This document shows positions 45,208 to 52,559 of a stretch of 64,000 nucleotides of DNA, one piece after another. The position numbers were made by a program, and so were the translations under genes. This DNA comes from a virus: positions 62,001 to 126,000 of the IMG/VR virus record IMGVR_UViG_3300036790_000048. One strand, given 5' to 3'. Position 1 is the stretch's first letter. The number at the start of each line of letters is the position of its first letter. The notes beneath the pieces are model-generated. The model worked only from the letters and a program-made list of their open reading frames with translations. It made no database searches and was not told the DNA's origin.

Positions 45208-45360
45208 CTACGACCTCGACCAGATGGTCCTGCCGTCCGCCGTCACCAGCAGCGACCGCCGGTTGAACAGTTTCGCCACGACCTCGCCCGCGTCGTCATA
45301 GATCGTGTCGTAGTCCATGCCCATGTTCCGGGCGATGTCCATGATCTCGGCGTCTGTCAT
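45208..45360 (-). CDS. 50-residue protein alone between two promoter elements
   Basis: ATG at 45360, TAG at 45208. Helical start (MTDAEIMDIARNMGMDYDTI) and beta end (RSLLVTADGRTIW). Flanked by P8 upstream and P7 downstream, so it is its own transcription unit. Such placement suits a small regulator or inhibitor; function unknown. Confidence 0.65.
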   Translation of the reverse strand: MTDAEIMDIARNMGMDYDTIYDDAGEVVAKLFNRRSLLVTADGRTIWSRS

Positions 45361-45385
45361 CTGCGCCCCCTCAGCGTCTCACTGA

Positions 45386-45422
45386 GTGCAACGCTTGACA
45401 GTCGTCACTTATTCCCAGCTGG
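45386..45422 (-). promoter_or_regulatory. Repeated promoter-like element P8
   Basis: Minus strand GGAAT (45415-45411), 18 bases, GTT (45392-45390), GCACTCAGTGAG. Palindromic core GTGACGACTGTCAA. Lies immediately after the glycosyltransferase stop. Confidence 0.65.
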
Positions 45423-46538
45423 CTAGCCCTGCCTGCACTGCTGGGCCTTGACCCACAGCTCCTCGCCCTTGCCGGGCACGTTGTCCCGCACCCGGTCGAA
45501 GAAGTTCGACATGACCACGGACCAATCGCACATCTTGGGGATGACCTGCGCCCCCAGCTCCGCCTTGCGCTTGACCTCTTCCCGGTGCGTGTACGCGTGC
45601 CACATGAAGTCTTTCATGGTCTGCACGCTGACCTTGGCGTCATGCGCCTGATCCGGGTGGGCCGCCTCGGTCGGCGTCAGCTCGTAGTCGAGGGGATACG
45701 CGTACTCGCTGTTGATCCACTGGGTGTGCCCGCCCCAGTTGGTGGCCGCGACCGCGCCGCCAGTGGTCATCATCTCCAGCGCAGGCAGGTTCTTGCCCTC
45801 GCCGCGGCTGGGAGCCACCAGGACGTGCGCCGCATGGTAGAACTCCTCCAGCACCTCCCGCTCCCACATCTCGTGCCACACCTTCATGCCAGGGATGAGG
45901 CTGCCGAAGACCACCAGCGGGTCACCGATCGTGGTGTGCAGGCCGAGCCGCGCGCCGTCGAACTCGGGCTTATCGTGCTTCAGCTCGTTGAACGCCTGGA
46001 TGGTCACGTACGGCGCTTTCCGGTTGTGCAGCTGCCCGTGCATGATGAACATGAACCGGTCCCCAAACCAGTCCCGGCCGCCGAAGTACTTGTACGACGA
46101 CGACTCGTAGCCGCCCTGCAGCACGGCCCAGGCCTGCTTTTTGGGGCCGTACTTGCGCCACGCGTCAACCGCCACCTGGTCGTACATCAGCACCAGGTCA
46201 AAATCGTTCATGCGCTGGGCGAAGGTGCTGGGCCGCCGGGCCAGCGGCCTCGCGTCGCTGAACTCCCACATGCTCCACGCCACGCAGATGTCCGAGCACG
46301 AGACAGCGACCTTGGAGATGCTCAGGTTGTCCGGGTCCGAGTGCGTGATGACGAGATCGAACGGCGCGGTCAGGTGCTTGGTCAGCAGCAGCGCCACGTC
46401 CTCGGGCAGCGGCGGCGACACGTACGTGGGCTCCACGTAGACGTCCGCCCCCCACTTGACCAGCGCCCGCGCGATGCCCACCCCGTCCCGGCCGTAGCCG
46501 CTGTACGCGTTAAGCGGACCCCTCAGCAGAACCTTCAC
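45423..46538 (-). CDS. GT4-family (GT-B) glycosyltransferase
   Basis: 371 residues from GTG at 46538 (GAGGAGAAGCTAC). N-terminal GPLNAYSGYGRDGVGIARAL binds the acceptor/donor loop; the C-terminal donor domain has GEGKNLPALEMMTTGGAVAA, preceded by VLVAPSR and followed by TNWGGHTQWI, the E-x7-E-type motif region of GT4 enzymes. Likely transfers a nucleotide-sugar residue to host wall polymer, virion protein or modified DNA. Acceptor unknown. It lies at the head-tail/lysis boundary, where accessory genes are inserted. Confidence 0.8.
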   Translation of the reverse strand: MKVLLRGPLNAYSGYGRDGVGIARALVKWGADVYVEPTYVSPPLPEDVALLLTKHLTAPFDLVITHSDPDNLSISKVAVSCSDICVAWSMWEFSDARPLARRPSTFAQRMNDFDLVLMYDQVAVDAWRKYGPKKQAWAVLQGGYESSSYKYFGGRDWFGDRFMFIMHGQLHNRKAPYVTIQAFNELKHDKPEFDGARLGLHTTIGDPLVVFGSLIPGMKVWHEMWEREVLEEFYHAAHVLVAPSRGEGKNLPALEMMTTGGAVAATNWGGHTQWINSEYAYPLDYELTPTEAAHPDQAHDAKVSVQTMKDFMWHAYTHREEVKRKAELGAQVIPKMCDWSVVMSNFFDRVRDNVPGKGEELWVKAQQCRQG

Positions 46539-46785
46539 GTAGCTTCTCCTCGAAGATCGTCTCGAACTCGGACTGGTACCTCTCGCGCAAGCTGCGCAGT
46601 GCGAAGTTCTGCGCCGGTCCGCCGTGCGCCAGGCCCTCATCGACGCCCTGCAGGTACAGCCGCCGGCGCTCCTCAGTGTGCACCCGGCCCAGCTGCGTAA
46701 GCGCCCGGCCGTACGCGCGCATCCGCCTCTTACGGCGCTCAGCATTGCCAGCATCTGCGTACCAGGCACTGCTGCGGTCACTCAT
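46510..46785 (-). CDS. Helical protein coupled to the glycosyltransferase
   Basis: 91 residues from ATG at 46785, seven bases after a CCGATAG motif. Arg/Glu-rich and helical (NAERRKRRMRAYGRALTQLG, ALRSLRERYQSEFETIFEEK). Overlaps the glycosyltransferase start by 29 bases. Function unknown. Confidence 0.65.
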   Translation of the reverse strand: MSDRSSAWYADAGNAERRKRRMRAYGRALTQLGRVHTEERRRLYLQGVDEGLAHGGPAQNFALRSLRERYQSEFETIFEEKLREGSAEGSA

Positions 46786-46803
46786 GGCGTGACTATCGGC
46801 ACC

Positions 46804-47373
46804 TCAGCCGCCGCTGCCGCCCCCGCTGTCCCCGCCGCCCACCTGCTGCACGCTGGGCGCGTTCCCGTAGGTGCCCACGTCGTAGAACACCGCGCCGCGG
46901 ATCAGCCCGTCCCCGTCCGGCACCGGGTACCACACCGGCTCGGTCATACGGATGCTGTTGACCGTAACCAGGTCCCCCCACACCTGCGTCTTGTCATCCG
47001 ACGACGCGCGGTGCAGGTGCGCGTCCAGCGTGGCGAACACGTCCAGCCCGCGGCTCTCGGTCTCAGACGGGTTGGTGATGTTGCCCATGCCGTCCCGCAG
47101 CGGGTCCACCCAGATGTCCACCTCCAGGCGCTGCCACCGGATGGTGGAGTAGTCCAGCGGCGTGGTGGACTGCCCGGCGTTGCTGACCACCAGTGACACA
47201 GCCTGGCTGCCCTTGACGATGGAGATGTCCTCCATGCGCGTGTAGATGTTGCGCACGAAGATCCAGGGGATGTTGGCGTTGTCCGGGTCGTCAGCCGGGA
47301 ACGCCCCGATGACCGCCAGCACGTCGCTCAGGCCCGACAGGAACTCGTACGACCCGCTGGCGACGTCATCCAT
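46804..47373 (-). CDS. Tail terminator/completion-type protein
   Basis: 189 residues from ATG at 47373 (TGATG overlap). YEFLSGLSDVLAVIGAFPAD, NIPWIFVRNIYTRMEDISIV and QRLEVDIWVDPLRDGMGNI fit a tail-terminator-like alpha/beta fold. Gly-rich C-terminal tail (GGGDSGGGSGG). Position at the end of the connector block supports the call; sequence similarity alone is not decisive. Confidence 0.65.
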   Translation of the reverse strand: MDDVASGSYEFLSGLSDVLAVIGAFPADDPDNANIPWIFVRNIYTRMEDISIVKGSQAVSLVVSNAGQSTTPLDYSTIRWQRLEVDIWVDPLRDGMGNITNPSETESRGLDVFATLDAHLHRASSDDKTQVWGDLVTVNSIRMTEPVWYPVPDGDGLIRGAVFYDVGTYGNAPSVQQVGGGDSGGGSGG

Positions 47374-47708
47374 CAGGTGCCCACCAGGATGCCCGTGTCG
47401 TTGCCCTGGTCGTCCACCCAGGTGAACTCGCCCTCGGCCCCAACCGGCCGGTGCATCCGGCACTTGCAACAGTACGTGGCCCCGTAGAAGCCCGGCCGCG
47501 CCGCGTACGTCTCCGACAGCTCGCGCCCCATGGTCGTGACCGACATGCACTCCGGGTCGTGGTGGATATATGCACAGAAAACGGGCCGGACGAATCCCTT
47601 GGCCCTCTCCTCATCGCTCAGCACCAGGTAGGTGGAGTGCTGCGGCGTCGGGATGCGGTCCACCCCGTGACCCAGCTCGGGATGATTCGGATCATTGGTC
47701 AGGCTCAC
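47373..47708 (-). CDS. Conserved small zinc-type phage protein
   Basis: 111 residues from GTG at 47708 (GTGA overlap). STYLVLSDEERAKGFVRPVF, MGRELSETYAARPGFYGATY, CCKCRMHRPVGAEGEFTWVD. I recognise this S-T-Y-L-V-L-S...F-Y-G-x-T-x-C-x-x-C pattern as a small protein frequent in phages; its function is not known to me. Cysteines suggest zinc. Confidence 0.7.
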   Translation of the reverse strand: MSLTNDPNHPELGHGVDRIPTPQHSTYLVLSDEERAKGFVRPVFCAYIHHDPECMSVTTMGRELSETYAARPGFYGATYCCKCRMHRPVGAEGEFTWVDDQGNDTGILVGT

Positions 47709-48088
47709 GGCGGAAACCCCAGTCGGTACATCGTCTCCCCGGCCGCGGGCATCTGCATGTGCAGCCCGTCCAGCGACGTGCTGAACCCAGGGTAATTCTC
47801 CTCGTACATGTGGTCGAGCTGCTTGGTCTCAGTGATCAGAGCCTCGGTGAACTCCTCCGCCGAGAACACGCCCTTTTTGATCAGCAGTCCGGTCAGCGCG
47901 TTGATGTCCGCGCGCATGAGGATATACATCTCGTACTGGTTGCGCAGCGCCTTGCACTCGTGGTCATTGAACAGCCGAGTGCCCACCTGCCAGCTGGTGA
48001 AGAACGTCCGCCACTTGGCCAGCTTGTTGGACACCCGGTACGACTCGTCCGCCAGCCGCTGCCGCCGCTTATCATCCGCGTCTGTCAT
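47705..48088 (-). CDS. Hypothetical helical protein
   Basis: 127 residues, ATG at 48088 adjacent to the previous TAG. Charged helices (ADDKRRQRLADESYRVSNKL, FSAEEFTEALITETKQLDHM). Similar short helical proteins (about 100-130 residues) recur between connector genes. Function unknown. Confidence 0.6.
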   Translation of the reverse strand: MTDADDKRRQRLADESYRVSNKLAKWRTFFTSWQVGTRLFNDHECKALRNQYEMYILMRADINALTGLLIKKGVFSAEEFTEALITETKQLDHMYEENYPGFSTSLDGLHMQMPAAGETMYRLGFPP

Positions 48089-48478
48089 CTACCCCTCCAG
48101 CCAGTCCTGAATGGCCTTGGTGTAGAGCTGGTACGAATCACCAGTCGTCCAGTCTCCAGGCCACCTGGCTTCTACCGGGTCGAAGAAGAAGTGCGAGTCG
48201 CCCGTGCCGCCGTGGTGCTTGGTTTTCTTGGGGCCGCGAGCCAGCTCGAAGATGCCAGGGTCACGGTCGTACTCCAGCGTGCCCGTCCACACGTCGCCAT
48301 TGAAGTCCGACGACACGCGCCCGCTCGCCAGCAGCTTGCCCGTGATGACGTGGACGCGCGCCTCAGTCGTGGCGAACGTCGTCGCCAGGACAGCCTCCAG
48401 CCGCCGCGTGGGTGGCTCCTGCAGGCGCGCCAGCTCATCCGCGGTGCCGTCGAGGTCAACCTCGAATCGCAGCTGCAT
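48089..48478 (-). CDS. HK97-gp10-like tail completion protein
   Basis: 129 residues. FEVDLDGTADELARLQEPPT, VLATTFATTEARVHVITGKL and LASGRVSSDFNGDVWTGTLE follow the gp10/neck pattern (helix, then T-G-x-L-x-x-S and beta hairpin). Placed between head stopper and tail terminator as expected. It attaches or seals the tail end. Confidence 0.65.
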   Translation of the reverse strand: MQLRFEVDLDGTADELARLQEPPTRRLEAVLATTFATTEARVHVITGKLLASGRVSSDFNGDVWTGTLEYDRDPGIFELARGPKKTKHHGGTGDSHFFFDPVEARWPGDWTTGDSYQLYTKAIQDWLEG

Positions 48479-48651
48479 AACTCGTACCCCCTGCTCAGCA
48501 CGATCGATGACTCCAGGTAGGTCAGGAACCTCAGCGCCCGAACGTCCTGCTCTGCATCAATTGTGGCGCCATCCAGCGCGTCGTGCAGCACCGCCGCCGC
48601 GGCCTCCAGGTCCTCCAGCTCCAGGCCGACCGCCCCGTCAGGTGTCTCCAT
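48172..48651 (-). CDS. Small acidic protein; 3' part overlaps the gp10-like gene
   Basis: ATG at 48651 gives METPDGAVGLELEDLEAAAA, VLHDALDGATIDAEQDVRAL, RFLTYLESSIVLSRGYELC, a convincing about 60-residue helical protein filling the gap between the stopper and gp10-like genes. The frame then continues without a stop for another 307 bases inside the gp10-like gene, where it is Ser/Arg-rich and probably fortuitous. Natural C-terminus uncertain. Confidence 0.45.
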   Translation of the reverse strand: METPDGAVGLELEDLEAAAAVLHDALDGATIDAEQDVRALRFLTYLESSIVLSRGYELCSCDSRLTSTAPRMSWRACRSHPRGGWRLSWRRRSPRLRRASTSSRASCWRAGACRRTSMATCGRARWSTTVTLASSSWLAAPRKPSTTAARATRTSSSTR

Positions 48652-49150
48652 TCTCGCTCCCCGGGAAAGGCGTCTGGCTGCCCTGGGCGAGGGATTGCGC
48701 CACCTCGAAGACCTGCACCTCGATGTGATGCGCCCCTGTGATGTCCACCGCCGCGGTGGGAATGGTCCGGATCTCGAACGTCCCCACCACAGGGCCAGCC
48801 AGACAGTACACCCGGTCCCCTGCCAGCACATACGGCGCTCCGCTGTCCGGGTTCAGCATCGCGTCAAAGAACAGCGTGCCCACCCGGTCAGGCGCACGGC
48901 CCGCGGTCAGCGGCATGGGCGGGTCAGTCCGCTTGACGAACCCGAGGTCGAGGCGGCACATCATCTGCCCAGGGATGTCCATGAACGGGTCTATCACGTC
49001 GCTCAGGACGTTCCACGTGAGCGTCGGCGTGCCCTGCGACACCTTCATCTTGATCCGCATCACCTGCACCCGTGACTGGTACAGGATGCGCAGCGGGCTA
49101 GACGTCCCGAACGGCTGGTACGGGACCGGCGGCTGGTCTGGGTACGTCAC
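48638..49150 (-). CDS. Head-to-tail stopper-like protein
   Basis: 170 residues from GTG at 49150 (GTGA overlap). Beta-rich with SRVQVMRIKMKVSQGTPTLT, DIPGQMMCRLDLGFVKRTD and VGTLFFDAMLNPDSGAPYVL, the layout of actinophage head-closure/stopper proteins. Placed after the adaptor and before gp10-like. Confidence 0.65.
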   Translation of the reverse strand: MTYPDQPPVPYQPFGTSSPLRILYQSRVQVMRIKMKVSQGTPTLTWNVLSDVIDPFMDIPGQMMCRLDLGFVKRTDPPMPLTAGRAPDRVGTLFFDAMLNPDSGAPYVLAGDRVYCLAGPVVGTFEIRTIPTAAVDITGAHHIEVQVFEVAQSLAQGSQTPFPGSENGDT

Positions 49151-49344
49151 ACGTATTCAATCGGGAGCCGGCGCTCGTAATGCCAGTGTGCCAGCAGCCC
49201 AGCGAGCAGCAGTCCCTCGAACCACCGGTGGTTGCGGCAGATGCTGGACAGCGTAGGGAGCCTGCGCCGGCTGAGCACGGCCACCACCTCGTACGCGATG
49301 AACACGCCGACCAGCGCCTCCAGCGCACGCTCCTCCGGGTGCAT
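49147..49344 (-). CDS. 65-residue membrane-associated protein
   Basis: ATG at 49344 (TGATG overlap). Two hydrophobic stretches, ALEALVGVFIAYEVVAVL and WFEGLLLAGLLAHWHY, separated by a basic loop. Small inserted gene in the connector block. Function unknown. Confidence 0.6.
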   Translation of the reverse strand: MHPEERALEALVGVFIAYEVVAVLSRRRLPTLSSICRNHRWFEGLLLAGLLAHWHYERRLPIEYV

Positions 49345-49538
49345 CAGTAGCTCCGCCGTGACTGGACGTTGCTCGGCAGCTCCTCGCCCTCGACCTCGCG
49401 CCGGGCCGCAGCCACCTTCTCGGTCTCCAGCTTGTGCAGGCCCGCCTCTTTGAGCACCCGCTCGTCACCCCAATCCGGGTGCTGTCGAATAATCTTGGTC
49501 AACTCGATGTGCTGCTCCCAGTTAGTGCTCTTGGGCAT
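49344..49538 (-). CDS. 64-residue helical protein
   Basis: ATG at 49538. Charged helix (NWEQHIELTKIIRQHPDWGD, then HKLETEKVAAARREVEGEE) with HTH-like spacing but no clear DNA-binding family. Coupled to both neighbours. Function unknown. Confidence 0.6.
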   Translation of the reverse strand: MPKSTNWEQHIELTKIIRQHPDWGDERVLKEAGLHKLETEKVAAARREVEGEELPSNVQSRRSY

Positions 49539-49788
49539 GGCGGCCTCCTAATGGCTGCTGCGGGTTGCTGCCCAGCTGGTGGACAGTGAACTGCCCCAGC
49601 GGGTGCGGTGGTGCAGATGGGCAGAATTTACCGAAATCAAGGGGAGAGTCGATCAGCGAGTAATCGTTCCACGTGTTGGCCGGCTGGTAGAACCCCTCAG
49701 CGTCCGTGGTCCCCTGCCCAGTCACCGCCGGGCTGGCGTAGACCAGGCTATGCCCGCACCAGATGCAGGTGCCCAGCACCTCAGCCAC
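49522..49788 (-). CDS. Zinc-ribbon-type protein
   Basis: 88 residues from GTG at 49788. LGTCIWCGHSLVYASP carries a CxxC-G-H; a Cys/His group (FCPSAPPHPLG) follows. Resembles a half zinc ribbon. Between adaptor and small proteins. Function unknown. Confidence 0.65.
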   Translation of the reverse strand: MAEVLGTCIWCGHSLVYASPAVTGQGTTDAEGFYQPANTWNDYSLIDSPLDFGKFCPSAPPHPLGQFTVHQLGSNPQQPLGGRHAQEH

Positions 49789-49789
49789 G

Positions 49790-50404
49790 TCAGATTCCCG
49801 GGTCCATGGGGAAGCTCTGCGAGTTGACGTCGAACGGCATCGCCATCCGGTTATGGTCCTCGGGACCGAGAATCGTACGCCGCCCGTTGTCGTCCTCGAT
49901 GTAGAGCGCCGCCCCCATCCGGCCGCTACGCTCGCCGTCCTCGAAGACCGACATGCCCTCGTGGAACACCCCGCCCGCGAACGTGCGCAGCGCCGTCCAC
50001 TGGGTGGCCAGGTCGAACAGCGTGATCCCCGTCTTCTCCATGGACAGTTCCATGGCAGCCGGGGCCAGCTTGGACATCGACCCACCGCCGCCCGTCTGCA
50101 TCGACTTCTGGTAGGTGTAGCTGCCGATCGTCTCGCTGTTGAGCGGGCTGGCGTTGACCTGCTGGTACGGGAACTGCAGGTAGATCTGGTCCGCCAAGGC
50201 GAGGATGCCCTGCGTCACCATGGTCACCATGTCGGCCGCGGCGATGGCCCCGTAGCCCATGATCTGGCTGGGGTCAGACACCTCGGTGACGAACATGTAC
50301 CGGATGACCGCCTGCATCAGCGCCGAGTTGGCGTAGCTCGTGTACGTGGCCTCATCGCGCCCGCTCCAGGCCGCCAGGTCACTGATCGACGGGACAGGGT
50401 ACAT
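49790..50404 (-). CDS. Head-tail adaptor-like protein
   Basis: 204 residues, ATG at 50404 just after the previous TGA. VPSISDLAAWSGRDEATYTS, then ALMQAVIRYMFVTEV and long helices, followed by MAMPFDVNSQSFPMDPGI. The helical first half fits gp6/gp15-type adaptors, which dock on the portal ring; the C-terminal part may be specific to this group. Position, second in the connector series, supports it. Confidence 0.6.
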   Translation of the reverse strand: MYPVPSISDLAAWSGRDEATYTSYANSALMQAVIRYMFVTEVSDPSQIMGYGAIAAADMVTMVTQGILALADQIYLQFPYQQVNASPLNSETIGSYTYQKSMQTGGGGSMSKLAPAAMELSMEKTGITLFDLATQWTALRTFAGGVFHEGMSVFEDGERSGRMGAALYIEDDNGRRTILGPEDHNRMAMPFDVNSQSFPMDPGI

Positions 50405-50405
50405 G

Positions 50406-50879
50406 TCACGGCCCCTTTGAGATCAGGCCGAGCACGTAGCGCTGGGCCTCCCAGTCACTATGGCTGGCCGTGTGCGCGCCGCCAGCCCCACGGTGGTGGA
50501 ATACGCACAGCCACCGGAAATTCTCAGCGCTCTCGACCCAGGCCCCTACCTCATCCGGATTGGAGATGCCAGGGTAGTCAACCTCCAGCGCCGCCAGACT
50601 GATGCCGTTCTGCAGGCTGAACTCGATATGCGCGTGGTGCAGCTCCAGACCTGGCTGCTCGCCCACGCCAGACGGCGGCGGGCAGGGGTTGCCCTGGTCG
50701 TCCTTGCAGTCCCCGAAGCCAACGCGCTCACCGATGTAGCATCGCGCCGCGGCCCGCGTCTTGCGGTGGTAGTGGTCAAAATCCTTGTAATGCGGGTCCG
50801 ACGTCCGGGCAGGATGCGGCGGGAAATGCACCACATAGTGGTGCCCCTGCGCAGCCTTGTGCTCCGGAACCTCAGTCAC
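50406..50879 (-). CDS. HNH-type nuclease in the head-connector block
   Basis: 157 residues from GTG at 50879. ARCYIGERVGFGDC and LELHHAHIEFSLQNGISLAA, then ENFRWLCVFHHRGAGGAHTA, an HNH core with His-His pairs and zinc cysteines. I recognise the L-E-L-H-H-x-H-I-E-F-S...C-x-x-H-H-R-G pattern from actinophage structural regions. May aid packaging as HK97-type HNH proteins do, or be a mobile nuclease. Confidence 0.75.
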   Translation of the reverse strand: MTEVPEHKAAQGHHYVVHFPPHPARTSDPHYKDFDHYHRKTRAAARCYIGERVGFGDCKDDQGNPCPPPSGVGEQPGLELHHAHIEFSLQNGISLAALEVDYPGISNPDEVGAWVESAENFRWLCVFHHRGAGGAHTASHSDWEAQRYVLGLISKGP

Positions 50880-50901
50880 ACCAAGGAATATCGGGTACAG
50901 G

Positions 50902-51063
50902 CTAGGGAGCCACCAGCGCCGCCGACAGCGCCCACGCCGCGAACGCGCCGAAGCCGAACGCCCACGCGGACCAGCCGGTGATGACGGCCCCGGCGCACAG
51001 CGCCGCGATGACGAACAGGATGCACCCGATGATCAGCAGCGCCTTGGGCAGTGTAAGAGTCAT
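50902..51063 (-). CDS. Two-helix membrane protein
   Basis: 53 residues: ATG at 51063, TAG at 50902. Helices ALLIIGCILFVIAALCAG and WAFGFGAFAAWALSAALV with a short turn. A different frame in the same place lacks such content. Function unknown. Confidence 0.6.
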   Translation of the reverse strand: MTLTLPKALLIIGCILFVIAALCAGAVITGWSAWAFGFGAFAAWALSAALVAP

Positions 51064-51097
51064 ACCAGCTGACTACCCAGGACAAACCGACCTACAC

Positions 51098-51964
51098 CTA
51101 CCGCAAAGGCGCGGGCACCCGGCGACCGCGACGCCGCTCCGCCGCGTCTGCCTTGGCTAGCTCCTCTTCAGTCGGCTGCGCCACCGCTCCCTCACCGTCG
51201 ATCTGCTTCAGTGGCTGGAACTGGCCTACACCAGCTACGTAAGTCTTGGCACCAGGCCATGGCCCCATGCCGAAGACCTGCCGGTTGAACCGCTCGTACT
51301 GCCCAGCCACATCAAGAGTCAGCCACGGCTGCGCCTCTTCCCATCGTGGATGTCCTGGCCATAGCTCTATCTCCTGCCCGCGCATCCACACGTTCCCGAG
51401 CGCCGTGAACCCATCGATCAGGAAGTGAATGACAACTGCCCCAGGCTGAGAGCTGCCCCCCGCGTACGCCACCGGAGGGCTCTCCTGGCCAAACCGCACC
51501 GCTGCAGCGTGAGCGCGCATCCGCTCAGCCCGCTCCTGGTCAGTCAGCTCCCCCTCAGGCCGAGGCCTCTCCAGCTCCACCGCCGGTGCCACAGCCGACC
51601 ACCCCGGCGACAAGGACATCCCGCACGAAGCGCAGAACTTGTCCGCCCGAGACACCTCATGTCCGTTGCCGCAGGTCGGAGGAGCAGCCGGGTCCGGGAT
51701 GTGCTCCCCGCACTGCGGGCAGAACTTCATCGCGCTGGTCACCGCGTGCCCGTTCATACACACAGGCTGAATCAGGCTCTCCACAACCGGCGAAGCCGGT
51801 GGAGGAGGCGGCGCGACCTTGGGCGCAGCCGGCTTGCGCCGTGCTCGCGCAGGCTTGTCCGTGAATGCGACGTCATCCTGCGCCGCGGTCTCCCCGCTGT
51901 TCAGCTTGGGAGCCGCCTTGAGGGGATCGACTACCGGCTCATCCCCGTTGATTGACTTTGGCAT
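51098..51964 (-). CDS. Double zinc-ribbon protein in the capsid operon
   Basis: 288 residues. Pro/Ala-rich linker (KPAAPKVAPPPPPASP), then two zinc ribbons CMNGHAVTSAMKFCPQCG and CGNGHEVSRADKFCASCG, a helical linker, and a C-terminal alpha/beta domain (AVVIHFLIDGFTALGNVWMR, GQEIELWPGHPRWEEAQPW). The ribbons resemble bacterial zinc-ribbon adaptors. Located just after the 52 kb capsid-associated genes; may be a virion or assembly protein. Confidence 0.7.
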   Translation of the reverse strand: MPKSINGDEPVVDPLKAAPKLNSGETAAQDDVAFTDKPARARRKPAAPKVAPPPPPASPVVESLIQPVCMNGHAVTSAMKFCPQCGEHIPDPAAPPTCGNGHEVSRADKFCASCGMSLSPGWSAVAPAVELERPRPEGELTDQERAERMRAHAAAVRFGQESPPVAYAGGSSQPGAVVIHFLIDGFTALGNVWMRGQEIELWPGHPRWEEAQPWLTLDVAGQYERFNRQVFGMGPWPGAKTYVAGVGQFQPLKQIDGEGAVAQPTEEELAKADAAERRRGRRVPAPLR

Positions 51965-51981
51965 GCCTCATCCTATCGTGC

Positions 51982-52188
51982 TCAATCGAGAGGCTGCCAG
52001 ATCTCCTTGATCTCGGTCCACGGGATGAACCTGCGCTTGCCGGACGCCTGGTGCTCGAACTCCACGCCAGCCGCGTCCAGAGACAGCTTGTCCGAAGGAG
52101 CCACCTCAACGGTAGTCACGGTGCCCACGGAGACCAGCTTGTGCTCCAGCTCGATGTAGACCGTCTTGTGCAGCTGCAGAAGAACCAT
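51982..52188 (-). CDS. 68-residue beta-rich protein
   Basis: ATG at 52188 shares a base with the preceding TGA. Beta strands throughout (KTVYIELEHKLVSVGTVTTV, GVEFEHQASGKRRFIPW). Coupled to the decoration-like gene. Function unknown. Confidence 0.65.
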   Translation of the reverse strand: MVLLQLHKTVYIELEHKLVSVGTVTTVEVAPSDKLSLDAAGVEFEHQASGKRRFIPWTEIKEIWQPLD

Positions 52189-52487
52189 CAGATCGCCTGG
52201 CAATACATCGCGAAGGCCGACATGTCGGCCGACGTCTGCGTGATCTTGAACCGCACGTACGGGGCCTGGACCTTGGCCGCGGTGGCTGTGGTCAGGCTCG
52301 TGTCCCCGATCTCCGTATTGACGTTCACGCCGTCAAAGCTCCACTCCGCGGCAACCGCCGTCGATCCGCCGGTAGCCGTCCAAGTGGCGATGACCTGGCT
52401 GGCCGCACTAACCTGCTGGAACGGCGAGGTGACGGGCGACGCTGCCTGAGTAACCGGCGTCGTGTTCTGGTAAATCGATGCCGCCAT
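52188..52487 (-). CDS. Capsid-associated decoration-type protein
   Basis: 99 residues. Thr/Ala/Ser/Val-rich beta protein (SQVIATWTATGGSTAVAAEW, then DTSLTTATAAKVQAPYVRF). ATG at 52487 with AGGAGGGAGGG site, directly after the major capsid gene and its hairpin. Composition and place suggest a decoration or stabilising protein. Confidence 0.6.
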   Translation of the reverse strand: MAASIYQNTTPVTQAASPVTSPFQQVSAASQVIATWTATGGSTAVAAEWSFDGVNVNTEIGDTSLTTATAAKVQAPYVRFKITQTSADMSAFAMYCQAI

Positions 52488-52514
52488 GTGTGCCCTCCCT
52501 CCTGATCTATCGAA

Positions 52515-52547
52515 GGAACGCCCCGTCCATGACAGACGAGGCGTTCC
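52515..52547. terminator. Strong hairpin after the major capsid gene
   Basis: 13-bp stem pairing 52515-52527 with 52535-52547 (one G-U) around a 7-base loop, 13 bases past the capsid stop. On the minus strand it is followed by TTCGATAG, no U tract, so a partial terminator or an mRNA-stabilising end is likely. Confidence 0.6.
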
Positions 52548-52559
52548 ACGAGGTTCCGA

